From assembly GCF_958298935.1 (NCBI RefSeq), contig NC_084921.1:4722001-4786000 (forward strand): DNA of 64,000 bases. The letters are read 5' to 3'. Below are positions 49,265 to 61,017 of this stretch, one piece after another. A program made the position numbers and the translations under genes. The notes under the pieces are model-generated. The model made no database searches. It was not told where the DNA came from and worked only from the letters and a program-made list of their open reading frames with translations. This DNA is from Phragmites australis. Lineage: Eukaryota; Streptophyta; Magnoliopsida; Poales; Poaceae. Position 1 is the first letter of the stretch; each line of letters begins with the position of its first letter.

Positions 49265-52200
49265 TGGATAGTTATTTAAAATTGTTGAGCCAGGGAAACA
49301 ATGACAAATATTGGGATGATAGTGAGTTTGTTAGCCCACCTGAGGAGCAACAACCATCAAGTGTAGAAGCTTCTCCATCCATGAAATCAACCTCCAAGAG
49401 ATAAAAATATTCAGCGAGAAGGAAGACAATATGTTGGTATCAGCATGGCTAAATATAAGTATAGATGCAGCACAAGGGAACAAACAATCTCGTTCTACTT
49501 ATTGGAAGAGAATTCATGCTTTCTTCCACTAGCACAAGGACTTTGAGTCAGATCATGGATCAAATTCTCTGATGCATCATTGGTGTACCCTTCAAGAGCA
49601 AGTTAACAAGTTATATGGATAGTACGAGCAAATTCAGAATATGAGGCAAAGCAGGATGGCTGAAAAAGATAAGGTATATGTAAGACCCTAATCCCGAGAT
49701 CTCCTGTATCAGTCTTTAAATCAAATAGCTGATACATATAGTAAAACAGTTGTAGTATCATAGTCAAACTTCATACATAATTACTAAGGTTCAGAGTACA
49801 AAAGGTCACAACCTATACTATATATTACAATCTTGGCCTAACGGCCAACAAAACACAGCGGAAGGTAAAAGCCTAAGCCACAAACAGTGAGGGTGCGAAC
49901 GCGACTCTTTAGAGTACAGTTCATCCTCGCCTTCACCTCCGGCGAAGTCGGCATCGGCTTCTTCATCTGGATATCAACAAGAGTGAGTATGAAAGGTACT
50001 TAGTAAGCCATATAATACTTCAAAGTATTGATAGATGTATAAAGGGGTGATTCAAGGATAAAGCTTTACGGTATAGTTTTAAGCGTAAAACAGTTTTTAT
50101 ACAGGTATTCAATTATATCATCTACTACTGACTTTAAAATAGTTTAAAGGATTCAAAACCAAGTAACAAGTTATATCTGGAGGTTTTTCGGTCCTAGGAG
50201 AGGCTACACCTCACTCCGTAGTCCTTATAATCACATCTAGCGTACCTCTAGTACCACGTAGCTTCTGACGGATTGAACCAGGAACCTCATCACACACATA
50301 TCTAGTTCACACACTCACTCATCGAGACACACGCACTCGGAGTCTAGTCAAATGGGGTCATGCTTCGCATATCCACGATCGTGGACACGACTATTTGAAT
50401 AGATTTACACTCTGCAGAGGCTGTACAACTTTACTCACGCGATATGCTCAGTCTCCAATCGTTGCAAGCGGAGGAGCGAATCATACTGAGACCCTCCAAA
50501 CACCTTTTCTGTTGAGCTTTTCTACGAGACACCCCAAGTCCCAGAGGCCATGTACTGAAGGCTAGCCACCTTTTTAAGCCTAGGCCGGTTCTAGAAACCT
50601 TCAGATAGAGGGATATGTGGGCACTTGGCCTCTCACTGCTCTCAGCCTCCTAGTATTATGCCCAAATCAGTCCGGTGAAAAAAAAATCAAGTCCTACCCA
50701 TTCAAGACCATGGTTGCACGGGGTGGCTAAGCATGTCGAGACAATTGACTCGGTCCTTAAACGGATGAGGTATGTATCTTCCGGCAATGAACACCACAGA
50801 GGTGACTCAAGCCCCTAGGAGCATTCTCATCCAGAGTACTACTCCGCCTGCCCCCGCCAAAACAGCTTTCACCCATTTTTATACACCAACCTCCATATCC
50901 CACACGCCATCAAGGATTTCACAACCATCACGAAATTCACAACCATCAAGGATCCATGGTGTATGAGTTAACATTGATAACAATAAATCGTCATATCCGA
51001 AGAGATGCATTTTAAAGTGACGTCTCTAGAGACATACAATCCTATGCATGCTAGATATCAAGGCGTTGTCCATCGTTAATATAGATAACAACAGGTAATC
51101 CTAGGGTGATATGTATTTTTGGATGATAATATTCAATACATGGCATGTGTTTGATTGGATTAACTATTACAAGTAGTTTGTTAAAGTGCAATACATAGCA
51201 CATGCGATAATAAGTTCAATTTTAGTTGATCATGTAGATTATTTAGAATTCATAGGTTCAGCATGATCAAGGAGAAAGGGCTTGCCTTCTACGGATTTTT
51301 CTTCGAATTCTTAGTTGTAGTTAGGATCCTCCTTGCTCCTGACACTTCTCGAGTAGAACTCGCACAAATCGTGTGCTTCTGCAATTACAGCTATGATCAA
51401 CAACTAGCTATACTAGAGAAGAATCAAATAACACCATATAGAAATCCAAATGAGTCCTAATAGATATCACAATATGACAGATGAGTAGATCTCAATTTTA
51501 GATAAATTTCAGCGAAAGAATCACCAAAATCGGAGCTAGAACGAAGAAGTTATGGCTCCCGGAAGGTTTAATCTAAAATTAAATCAAGAAATTATGAAAT
51601 AGCACTATTCATAGGTGGGAGCACAGGTGGGGCCCACTAAACAGTAGCCTGGTCTCACATGAACAGTAATTTGGTGGGACCCACATGAATAGTGCTAGTT
51701 GGGAAGAATTTGGCTTAGATGAGTCAGTTATGGGTCTAGATGGGTCGGATTGGCTTTGGGTTGTACAGTACCAGGCCGCATAGTACTGGCTCACTTGGGT
51801 TTGGGCTGGGCGGCTTAATGAGTGCGGGCTAGGCCGGCCTACTGGGCCGCGACCTTTGGTGGCTGGGTCGGCCTGGCAGGCCAGTCACTACTGGGCCTGG
51901 GTCACGGCCTGCTTAGCCAGGCCGAGCGACATGCAGACGGGTTCGGCCACGCACGCGCGGGCGTGTGGCAGAGAAGGGGGGGAGAGAACAGCGGTGGCGA
52001 GGGATTGCGACGAAGGTCGCCGGTAGGCTCGCCGTCGATGCGTTCCGGCTAGGGTTTCACGATGAGAATTCCACACCGGGGATCTACACAACACAGCGGA
52101 CTCGGTGGTGGGCTCAACCTCGGTGGCCGGTAGCGGGAGCGATACTAGACAATAGCCGGAGAGGGGACATCGGCACGGGAGAAATCAAGTAGCACCTCCC

Positions 52201-54288
52201 TTGCACTGGGAGGTGCCAACCCCTAAAGAAAAAGGGCATGAGGCCCCTAGGTATCATGGCACGATGGTCATCCACACACATGGAGCACCAGCACGCTGGC
52301 GATGAGCAAATGCACGGAAGCGCAATACAAACAAATGGCGGCACGTGGCAATCGACCAAGAGAGAGCACGGGGGCGACTACATGCTATCTAGGAGGGGGT
52401 GCTAGGGCCCCGGGGTGCTCACCGTGCTCCAAGTCGTTGAGAAGCGGACTGGTAGCTGGTGGAGAGTCGATGTGTTGATGGCGGAACAGCTCGGCTTTGG
52501 CTCGGACGGCCTCCCGTCGGGCTTCCGATGAATGAACTGTGGCACCATGGCGTCCTCCTCGAGCTCCTGAGCAGCACGCGGGCAGCGAATCGACAATGGC
52601 GAGCTATGGTGGAAAGAATGGCGACAATGGCGGCAAAATGGGGAAAAGGGGGGTGGAGAGAGGTCGAGGTTATGCTATTTATAGAGGGAGAGGGAGCTGG
52701 AGAGAGGCGGTGTGGCTGCTGACATCACGGAGTCGACGGTGGCAGTGTGGCAGTGAGGTGGCAAGGTGGCGTCCACCATGTCTCCCGTGGGATGGGCACT
52801 CTGCGGTGTTCACACGCGTGTGCGGGTGCAAAAGTTGTGTAGCGTAGAGTCATGGGCGGAGAGAGATGAGAGAGCGGGAGAGGCGGAGGCCGGCAGAGAT
52901 ATTTTCCCTGGAGGAGGTGGCTGCCACGGTGGCGAGCGGCGCAACATCGTGCTAGAGGAAGAAAGATGAAGGCCGAACAGGCGACGATGATTGGATGTGC
53001 AGCACGTGGACAACCAGCAGCAAGCTGGGTGGGCCGAGCGTGCGGGAGGGAAAAGGAGAAAGAGAGTCGTGCTGGTTGGATGGGCTGAGATAGAAAGGGA
53101 GAGGAGGAAATTCGGCCTGAGGAGAAATGAAAGAAAAGAAGGAAAAGAAAAGGAAAAAATAGGAGGAAGTTTGGAATAAATTCAAATGGAGTATTTGAAT
53201 TTAGTTTTGACCTTGGATTAGGATCAACTCATTTGAGCATATTTGAACTACGATTTGGACTTGGATCTTGAGATTATGAAGATGATTTGAATCAAAGAAT
53301 TTGAATTTAAATTGGATTTGAACTAAATAGAATCTAAGAGTAGATTTGAAATTGAGAGACATTCGATTTCAAATCTCCACACAAAGAACCATAAAGATCT
53401 TAAACCAATGCATATGGACCAATTTAATGCAAGGATTACTTTGAGATTGATTCTAGTGCACTTTGGAACACCTATTCAATTTAGTACACTTAATATGTAC
53501 GAATATATACATGCTGGTATATATACATTCCTATACATATTTCCTTAAGCTCAGTTAGCCTAAGTGATCGTAAAAAGTTTTAATTTGGAGTGAAATTTTC
53601 AATTAATTAACCTGTTCAAACTCAGGATGTTACAGTATACACCTCTCTAGTTCAATTTGGTTGAAACTTCATATGTTGCGTGCAATTTAAATAAAACATA
53701 TTCACTTGTACAGATTGTTCAAGCATTGGAACTATAAAGGGAGAAGAAAAGAAAACGTTAGGTTTCTTGCCTTGCTGGAACATCTTACACCTCCATCCGA
53801 ATTGGACTGATAGGTTATCTTAGAGAAAGCAGAATACCACCTCCAAGTCAAGTCCGAGTACGCCTACTCCTAGAACCAACTAAGTCGGTATGATGATGGA
53901 ACGGATGGTCCTACTCCAGAAAGTGATCCCTTGGAAAGGCCACTTGGTAGGAAGGTAGAGAAAGAATGACAACGAGGTAAAAGTTCTTACTCACCATCTG
54001 GTAATCTTTATATGGAAGCATTAGAGAATATGTGGTCAAAGAAGAGGTGGAGGCTATGAAAGAGCTTAATAAAAAGAGCGGTGTGATCGAAGATATGCAC
54101 TAGAAGCAGAGAAGATTGCAAATGATAGGAAAATGATTGAAGTAAAGGAAATGGAGCTAGAATTTAGGAGAAGGATGGAAGTTGAGAGAATTATGAGTAT
54201 GGACATTACTTCTATGAGTGAGCCACAACGACAATACTATTAGAGCTTACAAAATGACATCATTGCTCGGGTTGAGCTACTTCATTGA
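49265..54288 (+). pseudogene. Harbinger ORF1 (Myb-like/NAM-associated), split by a solo LTR
   Basis: 49265-49678 begins ATGGATAGT and, with frameshifts and stops, carries the trihelix-like start of grass Harbinger ORF1 (an acidic Glu-rich lead, then a Trp-rich DNA-binding part). The second part resumes after the LTR at about 53640 and continues to about 54288 with a TDGPTPESDPLERPLGRK-type linker and a charged coiled C-terminus (RRMEVERIMSMD). In intact elements ORF1 helps the transposase bind DNA. This copy is broken by stops and by the 4-kb insertion. Confidence 0.78.
49679..53634 (-). mobile_element. 4-kb solo LTR (TSD GTATA) inside the Harbinger element
   Basis: It begins TGTAAGACCC and ends GGATGTTACA (+ strand). 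GTATA flanks it at 49674-49678 and 53635-53639. A minus-strand TATA box (CTATAAATAG, about 52686-52676) and the position of the conserved block near 49920-50000 (shared with the solo LTR at 29097) show leftward polarity. Its 3956-bp length and TGTAACATCC start suggest a Tekay/Del-type gypsy family. No internal region remains. ORFs inside it are not genes. Confidence 0.9.
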
Positions 54289-54520
54289 TATTTTGTTGTA
54301 TGAATTGTTATGTGGATCATCATTGATATTTTGTTTTATGAACTCTTATGTAGACCATCATTGATATTTTGTTGTATGAACTCATATGTGGTCCATCATT
54401 GATATTTTGTTGTGCAAACCATAAAATATTAAAGCTACATATATTAACATACAATATTAAAACTGCATACATTACCATATAATATTAAAACTACATGCAT
54501 TACCATACATTATTAAAGCA

Positions 54521-55570
54521 CTAGACCCCTCCATAATGTTGCCATAGGTGTTTGATAAGATCATCTTGAAGTTGGGAGTGAGTTTCCCTATTTCTAGTCC
54601 CATTATGAGTTTGAATAAACTGCCACAGTTCAGGCGTATGCTCATGAAAAGGTTCCACTTTTCTCCTACTTGATCGTAATTGAAGTCTTTTGGTCCTTCC
54701 TCTCACTCATCTTCAATTATCATGTTATGCATGATGACACATGCTGTCATGATTTGCTAGAGTGTGTCTTGATCCTAAAATCAAGCTGGTCCACGAACAA
54801 TAGCAAAACGAGCTTATAGAACTCCAAAGGCTCGTTTCACATCCTTCCTACATGCTTCTTGATCTTGGGTGAAATGTTTCTTCTTATTGCCTTGTGGAGA
54901 TGGTACAGTCTTCACAAATAATTCCCATGGAGGATATATGTCATCTGAAAGTTAATACCATATTGTATAATTATGACCATTGATGTTATAATTCACCTCT
55001 GGTGCTTGCTCTTTGGCTAACTTTGCAAAGAGTGGGGAACAGTGACGAGCATTAATATCATTGTGAGACCTTGGTAAACCAAATAACACATGCCAAATCC
55101 AAAGATCTTGTGAAGCAACGGCTTCTATAATGATTGTTGGCTCGTGCACATGGCCAGTATACATACCTTGCCATGCAGCAGGGTAATTTTTTCACTTCCA
55201 ATGCATGCAATCTATGCTCCCTAGCATTCCTAGAAAACCTTTTGCCTCACCAATTGCAAGTAATCTAGTTGTATAATTTTCATATAGTTGTATCATTTTT
55301 GTTTGGAGATCTCAATACTCATCTCCAAAGATTTCAACAATAACTTTGACAAACCTTTTAAGATTCTCTATAGCAGTACTTTCACCAATCCGAATGTAAT
55401 CATCCGTAGCATCAGCTGATACTCCATAAGTTAGCATTCGAAATGCGGTGGTAATCTTCTGTACAGGAGATAACCCAAGACATCATCTATATCTCTCTTT
55501 TGCACAAAAATAGTGATCATGGTCTTCTATAGCTCGCGCTATGCAAACAAATAGAGAACGAGCCATTCTA
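54521..55570 (-). pseudogene. Harbinger DDE transposase remnant
   Basis: Reading leftwards it gives GSIDCMHWKWKNYP near 55210, GHVHEPTIIIEAVASQDLWI, a GLPRSHNDIN motif near 55070, a KDVKRAFGVL stretch near 54830, and the C-terminal QFIQTH..LQDDLIKHLWQH to the stop at 54521. These match PIF/Harbinger transposase blocks, including the acidic residues of the DDE triad. Stops and frameshifts interrupt it at several places. Confidence 0.85.
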
Positions 55571-56173
55571 AACCTACATGGAAAAGAAGAATGAGCCACA
55601 GACAAGAGGATACAAAAAAAGGAGAACAAAAGCACATGGACTAACTGCAAACCTGCACTAAAAGATAGTTAGGCCGTAGGTAGGAGCCTCTGAAGAGTAG
55701 CCTTGGTATAGCCTACAATGTCTGACTTCTCTATTACGATGAATTGCCTAATGTCCAGGCACAGAACCACCATGTCGTGGAGTATTTATTAGCTCATATT
55801 GATTGTGTGCTAGCTGCTAGAATGAGTTCATCATCATCATCCGAGGATGACGATGACAACAGCGAATCCAAGAGAGATCGATGACTCATTTTGCTATGGT
55901 ACAGGAGAAACAACAAGGTGAATGGCTTGGAGAAATAACCAGGCTAATGGCATTACATATATAGACCCAAAAAATATAGCCATTGAAAATATAGCTGTTG
56001 CAAAAAAAATTATTTATAGGATACTAATAAAATATATGTGAGTGGAATTTAGGGAGCGAGATTTATGGAGTTGGTCTATGAGTGTAGAGAAATAGATAGA
56101 GAATCTTTTAGAGAAGCTCTCTCTATAAAGATATAGGGAGCGAGATTTAGGGAGTCGGCTGGAGATGCTCTTA

Positions 56174-56780
56174 GGTTGTTTAGTTAGAACTCAGATTATC
56201 CTCTTAGTTTTTTATTTCTGGCCTCATTGAAAAATATTTTCATAATGGACTTTACCAGTCAAAAACTAAAAGAATAAGGGACGTTAAGAAAACAAGCCAG
56301 CTGACCTTTCAAAGGATTTTTTACTTTTTTAAAAAATGAACAAGCGGGAAATCTACCTATTGTATTAAAGAAGTGTTAAGTTCAAATGGACAGTACACCG
56401 CCCCCAAAGGGGGGATAAGGACCACAAACAACACAACCCCAAGAAACACCACTGGAACACAAACACCGAACAACAACTATACCACAAAAATGATCAGATA
56501 CATGAAATTGTGATAAGTTACAATCACTAGACAATACAAACCACCTAAAAAGAATTGAGGCCTAAGAAACCGCCAAAAGACAACTGGACAACAAGATCCC
56601 AAAAGACGTGACCATCCAAACTCACGAGGGAGTCAAGGAGACTTTGCAGAAGCAGCTCCCTAAGATGATTCGTGTAGCCCTCTATCACATCTTCATTCAG
56701 TTCTCCATCTTTCGAAAGATGTCCAAACTCTTTAGCACCTTTAAATCGGATTTCCTCGTCCTAGATCTAGATGGACTAGC
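56174..56780 (-). mobile_element. 3' part of a LINE-type ORF1-only relic (C-terminus and tail)
   Basis: On the minus strand 56780 to about 56530 encodes an in-frame acidic/leucine-rich C-terminus (LSKDGELNEDVIEGYTNHL, GHVFWDLV). It is followed by a tail containing GGGGGCGGTGTACTGTCC and TTAATACAAT and ending in an A run at about 56330. The tail type is that of grass L1 elements. 56174-56330 shows nothing recognisable. Confidence 0.6.
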
Positions 56781-58775
56781 TGTAGGATTGAGAGTAGCGA
56801 CTAGAGAGGGATGAATAGGTGCATCAACAAATTTCTTTTGAAATTGATGGCTTTCTCCTATTCGAACACCCAACGCACCTCTACAAGAGAATCACAATAG
56901 AACACAACACAAATACACAGCAGAAAAACTACACCTACCCAGAAATTTCGGAAACTCCGGAGAAAGATCAAAAAACCAAACTAGAAGATTCAACAAAAAG
57001 TGAGTCTCATGGTTGGAATCGAACACCAGGTTCCACATCAAACTAATCCATGACTCACCCCCACACAAAGGTTGAATCTTGAGAAAAGATCACTTAAGGA
57101 ACAAGAGATGAACACCAAGTGAAGAAGATCTCCAAGATGATGGTCTAAAGGTAAGGGAATTTAAAATCATATCACATATGCATGTGTATGTGAATTTTAT
57201 GTCTTTAGCATCAAGAAGAAGAACATCTTAAGATGTTAAAATTTCAGCTCAAAAAGAAAAATGAAAAACAACACCGAAGAGAAAAAAACTTGCACACAAG
57301 GCAAGGGAACCAAGAGAGAAAAACTAGAAGGAGGAAAATTCAAGCATATGAAACAAAATAAACTTCATTACTCAAAGAGGTCAACTCTATTTTAGGCGGA
57401 TTACAAATATTTTCATCTCAAAACTCTCACTTATTACATAGGCTAAGCATCAATCCTCCTCTACTCTAAAACCCTAGCACAATACTCTCATATGGATGGC
57501 ATAAGGGGCTCAAATGGTTGATTCATCCTCTTCTATAGCCCTACCCCTCTATTTATAGCTCAAGTTTCCTAGCTTCTTTCCAAAATACCCCTCTCTTGTA
57601 GTACACTTATATCTACCACCGAGCATATTTTAGTCCATTTTCTTCTCTATTCATCGGACGGTTGCAACGCCTTTACGACTTAGTTTCGCCTCAACGCAAG
57701 CTTCACGATGGTGTCACGTACTCATCCAGTCCTCACATAGTTTTGATGTCAAACTGTGAAACCCTAGCACGTTTCTCAAAGCGTGACTAGTCGCTACTTG
57801 CTTCCACCTGAAGCAAGCACTCCGATAATGATGTGTGTCCTCTGTCTTACGATCTTGATCACTGGTAAGTCTCTCCCACTCCCGATCCTTCAGGTCGTCT
57901 TGTAACTTGCACCAACATCCCCTTCGTTTGACTTTATCAATACGCCATCTTTATTCTCTATTTCATGATTTGCTTGACCTTTATGTGTACAGCTAGGATC
58001 ATCTTTGACTCCACCCGGCCCTCCTTGATCATCTAGCACCAAGCACCCGCTTAGCCCCGGTCACCTGTCGTTGATCGTCAAGTTGCATCCGTCATCTGCA
58101 CACCTTAAAACAAGCAAACACATTTCTCCAAACTCCAAAATATCTCTAGGTTAGCACAAAATCAAAAACTTTAACTCAGAGCACATCCTGCAGAAATCAT
58201 GAACACCGGATGTTCCAGTGTGTTTTGCTCCTAAACACCAGACCATCCGGTGAGTGTAACACTATCTGTTCCTGAAAATTTTTGCTCTCTGCAAGAAAAT
58301 GTCCAATGAAAGCTTTAAGTGATCTCATGTCCTAATCGGATAATTTGGTGTGTGCTAATCCACCGAACCACCCTTCTATAACCTCTATGCAATAAAAGGC
58401 CCGGTGCATTCTCCGGTGTTCACAATCTCAGGATCGAACTATCCAACGTACATAGTCAAACTTGGCATCAAAAATCTCCTCTCTGTAGAAAATACTCTGG
58501 CGTTCTCAAAGTCCATCACCAGACCATCAGGTGTTTGCTTTCATTTCTGCTTCAACACTAAAAATGCTCTGGTGCTCACTTCACCGTAACACCAGATGTT
58601 TCGATGAGGTATAATTTTATGGACTCTAAGACAGTCTGCTCTAAATCAAACTTTGGTTAGCCATAAATAAGATCTCTCACACACAAAAGCTCATGCCAAC
58701 CAAAATCATTTCAAACCCAACGTTTTCAATGACTCATCACATGCAAACCAAGGCACATTTCAACTTGGTTTCTCA
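56781..58775 (-). mobile_element. LTR (probable solo) with Sirevirus-like palindromes, inside the zinc-knuckle relic
   Basis: 1995 bp from TGTAGGATTG to GGTTTCTCA, flanked by CTAGC (56776-56780) and CTAGT (58776-58780), a TSD with one mismatch. Removing it rejoins the minus-strand ORF on both sides in frame. A minus-strand TATA-like CTATAAATAG lies near 57550-57559. The right third (58200-58620) carries several degenerate CACCGGA../TCCGGTG motifs, the kind described as conserved non-coding palindromes of Sireviruses (Ty1/copia). Confidence 0.7.
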
Positions 58776-58780
58776 CTAGT

Positions 58781-60240
58781 AGTCCTGCGTGAGATGATCT
58801 TCATGGATGATTGCTTGATTTGTGGGGACTCTATCTTGGGTGAGTGAAAATCCACCTCAATAGCACCATCAACCTTCCTGATCTTGTCCAAAGAGAGTCT
58901 ATGATCAACCAATAGTGAAGAAGACAACTGGTAAGCATCTCTAAGGACGTCTAATTCGTTTGCACAAAGATCTGCATGGGAGGCCTTAGGTTGTAGCATT
59001 GGTGGTTGCTCGGAAGAAATCTCCCTTTGCTGAAGGTCGCCAATCAACTCCTCTAAGATATGTGCATCAATATCCAAAAGAGCCTCATATATATCATTCT
59101 CAATGGGAGTCTCTGCCGATGAAGCATCCACCCGAAGATTATGATTTTGAACATGGGAGTCCCCAAGTGAAGCATCATCTTGTAACTCAACTGACTTGCA
59201 ATGGGGTACCAAAGGCAAAATCGGCTCTAGAAGTTGGTTGGCTGAGGATACTATTGAGTGACCCTCTGGAGGCGACAATGCAAGGTTGTTCGGATCGACA
59301 ATGGCATGCGACGACTCCTTGATCGACTCAGTAATCACAACTGAGGATAATGACCTCAGTGTAGTGATCAACAAAACTTTTCTTCAAGGCTTGACTTGAA
59401 AATACCTCCATCATAAGCGTGCTGAGTGGATATGAAGCTTGTCACAGATTGCATGAGCAACTACATTCATAGGGATGGGCGAGCTATGTCCATCAAAGGA
59501 CAGAAGCACCAAGCATCAACTTGATAGAGGAGATACCATCGTCTTTGAGAGGGCACCAGTCCAACAGTTCAAAGCAGGGATATGCATGCCTTGCTTCAGG
59601 GGAGGGAAAGAAGCTTCACTTGGAGATGGTGGTGGTGAAGCATAAGACAACACTGATGGAGAAGCACTTGACGAAGGAGCATTGCGCTGTGAGTATGGGG
59701 AAACACAGGGAGGGCCGCCCTGAGGATAGCCACGAGCATAGTAACCGAAACCCCAGAATCGAAGACAATGAAGTGGATTTTGACAAGTTGTCACTTGGTG
59801 CACCGTGGAGAGGCAATTGAAGCATCTGCCAAGGAGCAACGAAGGAGGATGAGGGGAAGGCGCCGGTGAAGTGCTTCACCACTCCTTCCCGCAAACTCAG
59901 ATCCACTCATTGTCATCCTCATGCAACATCTCCCTATTGCGCATGAGGCAAGGGCAGCTCTGGCCCTCGCCACTCTTCTTCTCCACTAGATCTAGAGGAC
60001 GACACAGTGCACATGCTGCCCTTCTCATTGATGTCTCCAGTGGTCTCTAGCGGCAAAGGGAGAGGACGCGGACTTCACATCCCAGATCTGGAAGAGGACA
60101 CTGTCTTCGTTCGCCTAGATCTAGAGGAGGATGCGTCTCCAATGGCAATGTCCCAGATATGTTCTTTTCGCTATTTCAGCAAAAGGAAGGCAAGACCAAG
60201 ACCCCAGAGGTAGAGATTGATAGTGACGATGAAGACAGTT
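58781..60240 (-). pseudogene. CCHC zinc-knuckle ORF1/gag-like relic, 5' part
   Basis: Leftwards from about 60200, degenerate sequence gives GRCFNCLSTVHQVTTCQNP and a second broken knuckle (CLRFWGFGYYARGYP) near 59750-59830. A 204-codon open stretch (59374-58760) follows, rich in Ser, Glu and Asp. At 58781 it meets the LTR and continues in frame at 56780. The layout (double zinc knuckle, acidic spacer, LINE-like tail, no reverse transcriptase) fits an ORF1-only non-autonomous retroposon. Function and exact class are inferred. Confidence 0.6.
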
Positions 60241-61017
60241 GGGTGTTGTTCGGCGGCTCACCACCGACGCGTGCGAACAACCCACTCACTTGTGCCCAAC
60301 AACGACTGGGATATCATGGTGACATTTGAGGAGGACTCGTCAGATCTGGAGGAATCCAGTGGCGACCCCCGATATTGGCGAGCGGGGGCAGAGAACATGA
60401 TGGGGCCAACAATTGGTGGGGGGGGGGGGGGAGTGGAGCGGCGTCGATGGTCAATGCGAGGGGCGTTCGGGGACGTCGTTGGTGCCATGAGGCAAATATT
60501 GATGATTAAGTTTTTAAATTCTTATGTAGAAACTTTAGTGTACCTAGTCTATGAATCTTAAGGTGTATCTGAAGTTGTTGCGCAAGAGGCCCATTATTCA
60601 TGGGGCGGCGCTGGCTACTATATCACCCGATATGCCACTAACATTATAAGTGACATTGGCATCACCGTATGTTTTAGTGGCTGTGATGATTTTGGAAGCT
60701 ATCTAACAATCCTTGGTTGCTAGATGGAAGCGTGGTGCGGCGTCTTCGGTTGTCAAATGGGGATACGTGGTACTTCTAGGAGTGAAACGATTTTTTTTCC
60801 CTCTAAAACGAACAGATGAAAAAGTATAAGAGTACCATGGAAATCTCACCAAATCAAATCCAAAAAATTAGCCAAGAAGCAACACAACATCCACCGTTCA
60901 TTATCCCACCAGAGAGTGGCCAGACCTCGTGGCCCCTAGCCCATCCAATCAATTTTTCTCTTCTCCATTTCCTGCCTCCCCTTGGCTCCATTTCTTTCTG
61001 TCCGGTCCAGGGATCCA
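60241..61017. other. Intergenic DNA and leader of the plastid-protein gene
   Basis: It includes a poly-G run of about 14 at 60417-60430 and no supported gene. From about 60880 it is probably promoter and 5' UTR of the gene starting at 61018. Confidence 0.4.

Larger units (their letters stand above)
48029..56170. mobile_element. PIF/Harbinger transposon with nested insertions (TSD TTA)
   Basis: The ends GAGCATTTTCAGCCG and CGGCTGGAGATGCTC are inverted repeats, flanked by TTA at 48026-48028 and 56171-56173. The interior holds an ORF1 (Myb/NAM-associated) remnant on + and a DDE transposase remnant on -, the classic two-gene arrangement. It is 8142 bp long, of which 3956 bp is a later solo LTR and 271 bp a MITE. 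Both genes carry stops, so it is dead. Confidence 0.92.

Noticed and set aside
49679..53634. Possibility that ORFs within the 4-kb LTR are captured genes
   Set aside because: All are short, low in complexity and without known domains. TSD and TG/CA ends explain the block as an LTR.
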